Source: Diphasiastrum complanatum
Taxonomy: Eukaryota; Streptophyta; Lycopodiopsida; Lycopodiales; Lycopodiaceae
DNA length: 64,000 nt
Assembly (NCBI GenBank): GCA_029204225.1
Contig: CM055096.1
Span: forward strand, 31,806,305-31,870,304
Direction of reading: 5' to 3'
Made by a program: the position numbers and the translations under genes. Below, one piece after another: positions 58,385 through 64,000 of this stretch (its first letter is position 1; the number at the start of each line of letters is the position of its first letter). Below the pieces are notes generated by a model, which ran no database searches, had not been told where the DNA came from, and worked only from the letters and a program-made list of their open reading frames with translations.

Positions 58385-60345
58385 TAGTAATGCGGGTTAC
58401 GGTTCAAGGCAGTCTTTACAGATCAATGCATTTGTTTTGTGGTTGCTACGGCTCAAGGCGGTCACTACGGTGCAATGCATTTGTTTGTGGTGGCTACTAT
58501 TGAAGGTGGTCACTATGGTGCAATGCGTTTGTTTGCGGTGGCTACGGCTGAAGGCGATCACTATGGTGAAAGAGCGGATGCGTTTGGGATGCAGTTGTTT
58601 GTGGTCGCTATGGCTCAAGGCGGTTAGAAATGGTTAAAGTAGTTGAATGGGAGAAAGGTTTGGTCAGGAAGAAGGCAGGGCGAGGTGCATGGTCATGAAG
58701 GGAACGTGGTCTTGTAAGTAGTGCATGGAGGGTTGGGCTTGTGCAGGTGCAGTGTTTGTCAGGGAAGGATGTCAGAAGTTCCAATCAAGGAGCCATCCAT
58801 TCGTGCAGGTTGTGGGTAGAGCGTTTTGCTTCTAGGGCCGTGGAGAGAGCTTGTGCAAGTGTCGTTGGTAGGCAAATCGTTCGCAAGTAGGTCATGTTCT
58901 GGACAGAGTGTTTGCTTGTAGGTTGGAACTCAGTTGCGATCAAACTCGTGTGTTGTTGAATGCGGTCTGTGGCGATGGAATGCAGTCACTACGGTGAATG
59001 CGGTTTCTATGGGTAAATGTGGTTTTTACGGGTGTGATGTGGTTTCTACGGGTGAATGCAGTCTGTGGCGGTCTGTTGCGGTTGAGACGGGTGATCAATG
59101 CGATAGGTGGTTGCGATGGAGGTGGAAGGTGATTTGTTGGAGGTTCGTGGCAGTTGCGATGGTTTATGGTAGTGTAGCTGGCGGTTTGTGTGGGTAAATA
59201 CAATAGTTGGGGTGTGGTTTACGGTTGAATGCGGGTGAATACGATTCAAGGGCAGAGGTGGTTTGAATCCGGTGTGTTTACGACTGCGAATGAATGCAGT
59301 CTGTTTGCGTTCCAAGGCGGATGCAGGCAGGTGTTGATAGAGTGCATCAGATGCAAATGGAGATAGAGAGAGTCAGATGCAAACGACGATAAAGGGCGTC
59401 GTATGAAAACGAAATGCGGTGTTGCTTGGGGGATAAGGTGGCTCGGTCGAAATGGCAATCAGAGGTGTCGCTTGAAACAACTGTAGTCTAACCTGGATTT
59501 GGTCTGGTTGAGTTGGTGAGGAACCTCGTCGGTTGAAATTTGACACAGGGCCGTCGGTTGAGATCTGAGTGAGGACGTCGCTTGAGATCTGATAGATTAC
59601 TCTGGTTGAGATGGGAGGCAGTGCGTCGGTTGAGATCTGAATGAGGCCGTCGGTTGAGATCTGATATATCACTCTGGTTGAGATGGGAGGTAGTGCATCG
59701 GTTGAGATCTAGGCCGTCGGTTGAAATCTGATAGATCACCCCGGTTGAGAATGGAGGTGTGAGGGGATGGAAGGAGCGTGAAGGGTGGCTGAGGCAGTGT
59801 GAGGCTTTAGGGGTGAGTGTGGAGGTCTGTCTGGGAGGAATCGGGGGTACAGTTGAATGCGGTCGGTTGGGATGCGGCCTGTTTGTAGGTTAATGGGGTC
59901 TCTACAGTTTACGATAAGTGTGGCCTGTTTGCGGTGGAATGCGGTGTGACGGTGGAATGCAGTTGTTGCGATGGAATGGGGCTGGTTGGGATTGATTGCT
60001 ATCGCGACGGGTGAGTGGGGATGGTTGTGATGGAATGTGATCATGATAGGTGGATGTGGATGGATGGGGAGCTGTTTGCTGTCGCGATGGGTGAATGCGG
60101 ATGGAGGTGGAATGTGGTCCGTTTGCGAGGGTGAGAAGCCCAGTCGGTTGAGATTGACATAATCTCGTTGGTTGAGATGTGAACGAGCACTCCGGTTGAG
60201 AATTGAGCAATGTGCTCCGGTTGAGATTCAACAGGGTGCATCGGTTGAGATCTGACACTGGCTGTCGGTTGAGATTTGTTGTCGGTTGAGATCTGACAAA
60301 GTGTGTCAGTTGAGATTTGATAGATCACTCCGGTTGAGAATTGAA
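58385..60345 (-). repeat. 2-kb tandem-repeat leader of the Ty3-like element
   Basis: Three successive word families on the plus strand. First, a 48-bp tandem (about 4 copies, 58,435-58,625; word GGCGGTCACTAYGGTGCAATG). Second, about 23-25-bp units around AATGCGGTTTCTACGGGTG (58,960-59,080) and looser variants to 60,130. Third, about 10 copies (59,529-59,755) and about 9 copies (60,138-60,345) of a unit with core GTCGGTTGAGATCTGA, spaced about 25 bp. The two blocks end with the same flank (GGTTGAGAATKGARGYGTGA) about 590 bp apart, a higher-order duplication. Open minus-strand frames reflect the repeat. Confidence 0.85.
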
Positions 60346-60599
60346 GCGTGAGGGGACGAGAGGAGCATGAGCTTGTGTTGAAGGAAATCTAGGTTGGTTA
60401 GTGCCTTTTGCTAACAAAGAGATAGCCAACGGATTTGCGAGTGTATCAATGCGTGTATTTGGGCAATGATACAGCCATTGATGTGGCTCTGTCTAGTTTG
60501 TAGTAACTCAGATGTGTGGAAAGGTTGGGAGTTTGTTTGCAGGGATTTGAGTGGGGACAATGTTGCAGGTCTTATGGATTTAGAATGCGTTGGGGTTCA

Positions 60600-60617
60600 A
60601 GTGGCAACGGGGTCAAA
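60600..60617 (-). other. possible PBS of Ty3-like element
   Basis: On the minus strand the bases after the LTR read TTTGACCCCGTTGCCACTTG. CCGTTGCC matches part of the tRNA-Asp-type PBS TGGCGCCGTTGCCGGGGA, but the first bases do not; weak call. Confidence 0.35.
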
Positions 60618-61778
60618 TGTTGATAGATCTCCTGCTCCAGAGGATCGGTTGGCTAAAATTCTTTTGCTTACTTCTTCTTCTACCTGTCAGCAGAGGTAGT
60701 GGGCTCTTGCTTAAGTTATTCGTTCTTGTTCAAAGCCCAAAATCAGGCAGAAGGGAATAGATCAACATTGTAGTATTAATGTCCTGTCTGTCAGAGGACA
60801 ACTCGGAGTCGTTCTCTCTTGAAATCACTCACATTCAAACAGAGATGCAAGCCATGAACATTCATTTATAGATCAGCATGCAGCCCAAATGAATATTCAA
60901 TAGATTCTACAGCCACCTACTCTAAAAACGAACTGAATCAGATTCTACACTTTACTAAAACTGAGCTACACTTGCATTAATCCACAGAACTGAAACAAAA
61001 ATTAATCTACAGCATTTTAGAAGTCCAAGAATCAAGAAACCAACCAGCCTTCTGATTCTTGGACATCCTAAGAACATCAAGAACTAGAATGTTGGAGGAT
61101 ACGCAAGATTTGCACCACATTTCTAGCCTATTTAGTTTACCTGAATGCTGGCTCCTACATTAATCCACAAACAAGAAAAGAAAACTAATCCACTCTAGGA
61201 AAATAGCAAATCTAATCCATTCTACAATCCACAACCACACACGAAGGAGGGAAGGGCAAGATCATAAATGCATCACTCAAGAAATAAGCATGATCAAGGA
61301 GCTCAATGGATGCACCAAACTCGTGAAGGCTCTTCTCATTTCAGCATGGAGTAGGTACATTTCACCAAAAGCTCCTCTTCACAAAGAGGGAGTCTCTTAA
61401 ATAAGCAAGAGAGCTCCTTAGGTGGCATCGTAGTGGAATTTCCACATTCCACAAATTACAAGTGGAGTAATGCTCTCCACTAGAGGTCACCATCAAAAGG
61501 TGGCTCACTCTACTTTCTTTAAGAGGGGTCTACTTGCATTTATTACATTTGCCTAGAAATACTAGTTCCTACATGGTCATTCCATTTTTCGGGATTCACC
61601 ACGAGGCTTACACAGTTCTTGCTTGTCATTACTACTAGTATTCCTCGGCTCTCATACTCAGCTCTCAATCTTCATTCGTCTCGTCTCGTCTCCTCAGAGA
61701 CCTCCTCGGTCTAAGATGAGAGGTGCTCTTGAATTGCTCTGTCCGAGTATCTTGGGGATTTGTCAGAATTAGCCAACA
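60618..61778 (-). repeat. 5' LTR of Ty3-like element
   Basis: 1,161 bp, plus-strand reading TGTTGATAGATCTCC ... GAATTAGCCAACA, followed by CTTAA. Includes a GTCTCGTCTCGTCTCC stretch near 61,680. Confidence 0.85.
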
Positions 61779-61783
61779 CTTAA

Positions 61784-62237
61784 TAACCTTTCATATACCA
61801 AAGGCTTTTCCGTACTGTAAAAGCACTTGGTGTTGAAGCTTACATAGCTTATGATAATTTGTGAATAAATAGCATTCTGGATTTAGAAGATACGTGGGAA
61901 CTAGTCGCATTTGGGCGCTGCCCCTGCAGCGAATTTGCAATGGAATCGTAGGTATACCACATTAACTCAATGTTTATAGCTCATCGCTGATGTATACTGG
62001 TTCATCACTGATATTTACTTCACAATTTGGTATTGAATAACATGGAATTTGGAATGATGGCCAACAAACCACCGATGGCCAGATCATCGCGATTATATAG
62101 AATGAATTCTTGCATATGATAGCACCGCTTGTGATTACCAATTGGCCGTGGATCTGTAACGCGATTGAGAGCTTCAATAGCTTCTGGTTTCTGAGTAATT
62201 CAGCGCTTATAACATGCATGCTTGATTGCATGTTGAG
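61784..62237. other. no recognisable feature
   Basis: Pre-insertion flank of the Ty3-like element; no coding support. Confidence 0.3.
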
Positions 62238-62405
62238 TACTCATTCTAAAGCATGGTTTGATGTAGTTGGCTGCCCTACAAGAGTGCTCACTATCACACT
62301 AATGGGCTTTGATAATGATGAATACTTATTGTATGACATTGATAATAAGTTGTGTATGAGGATACTAATACTATCTACATGTGATAAGCATATTGCTACT
62401 ACCAA
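62238..62405 (+). repeat. inverted duplicate of 52,441-52,612
   Basis: Near-identical to the complement of 52,441-52,612. Similarity stops at TTGCTACTACCA on this side, the same point where copia-6 begins at 52,440. Confidence 0.9.
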
Positions 62406-62469
62406 TAAGTCTTCTATAAAGCACTATTGATTACTACGAGCAACGAATCTTGTTTCAGACATGGATAAC

Positions 62470-63000
62470 AACTGATGCTCAACTATGACAACTGTCTCCC
62501 TCACTTAACTAACTTGTTGATAGATAACAAGTTCGTTGAAAGATTAAGAACATGTAAAACCTTTGAGAGGAGTTTGAATTTACCATTCTAGAAATCTAAT
62601 CTAATAGTTCCTTCACCTTTGATTGTGTGTGGCTATTGTTACCAAGTGAAAATTTTTCTCGATATTGAAAGATGAATAGCTTTGGAACTATTCTTAATGA
62701 CTTGTCACATGCTGTGTGAATCAGAAATCAAAGAAGCAAGCCTCATCATTATGTGCATTCTGGTGATTTGCCATCATGAACGCATTTTCATCCACTTTAT
62801 GAATAGGGGCTTGATTCACTTATGCATCTACATTGGCCTATTGATTCCACCGCGTCTTCTTGTTATTGTTGAACTTCAGTTTCTTGTAGTCTTGGACCTT
62901 GTGATTAGTGCACTTACAATATTTACAATATTATCTTCTTTTCTTGTGTATTGTTCTGTTGATCTTGATTCTGACAAGCCAAATAACGACTAAAGAAGAG
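62470..63000 (-). pseudogene. copia-7 zinc knuckle and protease remnant
   Basis: Minus-strand conceptual reading shows CKCTNHKVQDY near 62,890 (knuckle with its last Cys lost) and, near 62,510-62,620, GPHTIKGEGTIRLDF, KLLSKVLHVLNLSTNLLSIN, the distal strand of a copia protease. Several stops. It lies next to the LTR-like repeat at 63.0-63.25 kb, probably its 5' LTR with the leader deleted. Confidence 0.65.
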
Positions 63001-63009
63001 TGGATAGTG

Positions 63010-63247
63010 GAGTCCTATCCACTACATATTTCGGGTCCAATCCTATAACTCGACATGGCACCTACCAGGTGGATAATGGTGCATTCCATTAGTGCTATGC
63101 CATCAACAACTATAAATAGATTAGTAGATCAGTTCATCTCGATAAGTTCAGTAGTTGTTCTTTAAGTTGTTCATCAAGAGTATTCATTCTTCTTATCCTC
63201 TCTGTTTTGCCATAGGCGTAGACTGATATATAGCATATTTTCCAACA
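63010..63247 (-). repeat. LTR-like fragment, related to 50.27 kb
   Basis: On the minus strand begins TGTTGGAAAATATGC and contains the words shared with 50,270-50,430. Confidence 0.6.
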
Positions 63248-63576
63248 GATGTTTTGACAATCTTTTGAATATTGTTCAAGTCGACAGTCGCTTGAATACT
63301 ATTTGAGTCAAGGTAGTTGACTGTGTGAACTTTGGTGTATTTATTCAGGTCCTTTGTCTACGACATATTCTTTTGCAATATCCCAAATCTAGGACACGGT
63401 CATGGATGTCTGAAAGGATATGACGAGTAATATCTAGTGGCAACTAGATCAAATGGGATTTGAAATTAAATTAAAATTTCAATACTATAACTTTAAACTC
63501 CAAGCCTCTTGCTCTGATTGAAAAAAGACTCGGTCTCAGTCTTACTCGGAAAGGCTTTGTCACCTGGGACCATATC
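63248..63576. other. no recognisable feature
   Basis: Some GTCGACTTG/TTGAATACTATT short inverted words near 63,260-63,310; no coding support. Confidence 0.3.
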
Positions 63577-64000
63577 ATGAATTTTATCTATTCTCTTAGT
63601 CTCTCTCGCCTTAGGATTGAACTTGGTCTATTTGCTCGCGAATCTAGATTTATGTCCTTTGCCTTTACTCATGATGACCTTGGGTCTCTACCGCTCTTTC
63701 TATTGACTATGATAAGAATTGAATATTTAAGGCCTTGGATAAGAAAGACAAGATCTCCTATTCTTCTATCTATTCTGTTCTATCTATTCTGCTACCAAAG
63801 AGCCTCTCTTCACCTTTTCTTGGTTCAATTCTAAGTGGAGCCTCTTTGATCCTCCCGGTTTGTGGAAATCTAGATTTCCACGTACCCACAAAATTAGAAC
63901 GAGCAAGCTCAGAATCATCTCTCTTAGAATTCTCCAATTCTCCCTCTTTGTGCGAGCAAATTATAGGGGTAGTGTATCTCATGTTTGTTCAAAGTGCAAA
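63577..64000. other. unidentified open stretch at the right edge
   Basis: Open on the plus strand (63,577-63,834, hydrophobic) and on the minus strand (63,982-63,770, basic: SRFPQTGRIKEAPLRIEPRK). Composition is less AT-rich than its surroundings. I do not recognise either product; an organellar DNA insertion is one possibility, not supported beyond composition. Confidence 0.25.

Larger units (their letters stand above)
55149..61778 (-). mobile_element. gag-only Ty3-like LTR element
   Basis: Minus-strand element of 6.63 kb. Outer ends are TGTTGACAGATC (55,149) and ...GCCAACA (61,778), flanked by a perfect 5-bp duplication CTTAA (55,144-55,148 and 61,779-61,783). The right (5') LTR is 1,161 bp; the left (3') LTR matches only about its first 590 bp before diverging near 55,735, so it has an internal deletion. 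Gag with zinc clusters is present at 57.1-58.3 kb. No protease, RT or integrase is visible, and a C run of about 25 bp sits near 56,010-56,039. Between LTR and gag lies a long tandem-repeat leader. Confidence 0.85.

Noticed and set aside
58397..60328. Series of minus-strand ORFs of 70-118 codons rich in QISTD or HKQ repeats
   Set aside because: By-products of tandem repeats without stop codons; frames change between blocks and no gag-like domain continues into them.
59529..60345. CRISPR-like array of GGTTGAGAT units
   Set aside because: Core is imperfect, spacers are short and related, and the array is inside an LTR element of a plant genome.

Overview
This is nuclear DNA of a land plant. 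Only one host gene is clearly recognisable: the plant nonsense-mediated decay factor SMG7 on the minus strand, with canonical GT-AG introns. The rest is mostly LTR retrotransposons, LINEs, hAT-type DNA transposon sequence and long CT/GA microsatellites. One gene in 64 kb and heavily nested, decayed elements suggest a large repeat-rich genome. A fern, lycophyte or gymnosperm is possible, but the sequence does not settle the lineage.

Layout. (1) 1-16.3 kb is a pile-up of Ty1/copia elements. A minus-strand element (LTR 7809-8072, gag running off the left edge) was split inside gag by a full-length plus-strand copia (871-6788, two LTRs, PBS, PPT, frameshifted gag-pol). Further fragments lie at 8.1-8.66 kb (-), 8.66-9.8 kb (+, internal deletion), 11.15-12.0 kb (+) and 13.1-15.3 kb (-), followed by a 151-bp CT tract. 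(2) 16.3-22 kb has no recognisable coding sequence. (3) 22.1-24.8 kb is a decayed BED/DUF659-type hAT transposon whose 5' end is a cluster of palindromic words. (4) 26.07-30.58 kb holds the SMG7 coding exons; the first coding exon was not found. (5) 31.7-35.7 kb contains LINE reverse-transcriptase fragments in both orientations. (6) 35,764-40,907 is a complete LTR element with a perfect 5-bp target duplication that encodes only gag and protease. (7) 41.07-42.12 kb is a LINE-like unit carrying only ORF1; 42,427-42,691 is a probable hAT MITE. (8) 42.7-45.1 kb looks low-copy and may contain a minus-strand promoter and 5' exon. (9) 45.4-54.5 kb is AT-rich decayed repeat sequence. (10) 55,149-61,778 is a minus-strand gag-only Ty3-like element with a CTTAA target duplication and a leader of about 2 kb of short tandem repeats. 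(11) 61.8-64 kb has more copia remnants and an unidentified open stretch.

The most notable signals beyond standard annotation are several clusters of short palindromic words. Two of them (22.1 kb and 42.4 kb) share the same architecture, linking them to one hAT family. Others are repeated hairpins in the leader of the gag-protease element, about 19 copies of a GGTTGAGAT word in the leader of the gag-only Ty3-like element, and a strong splice donor 18 nt after the SMG7 stop codon, which fits the known NMD feedback on this gene.
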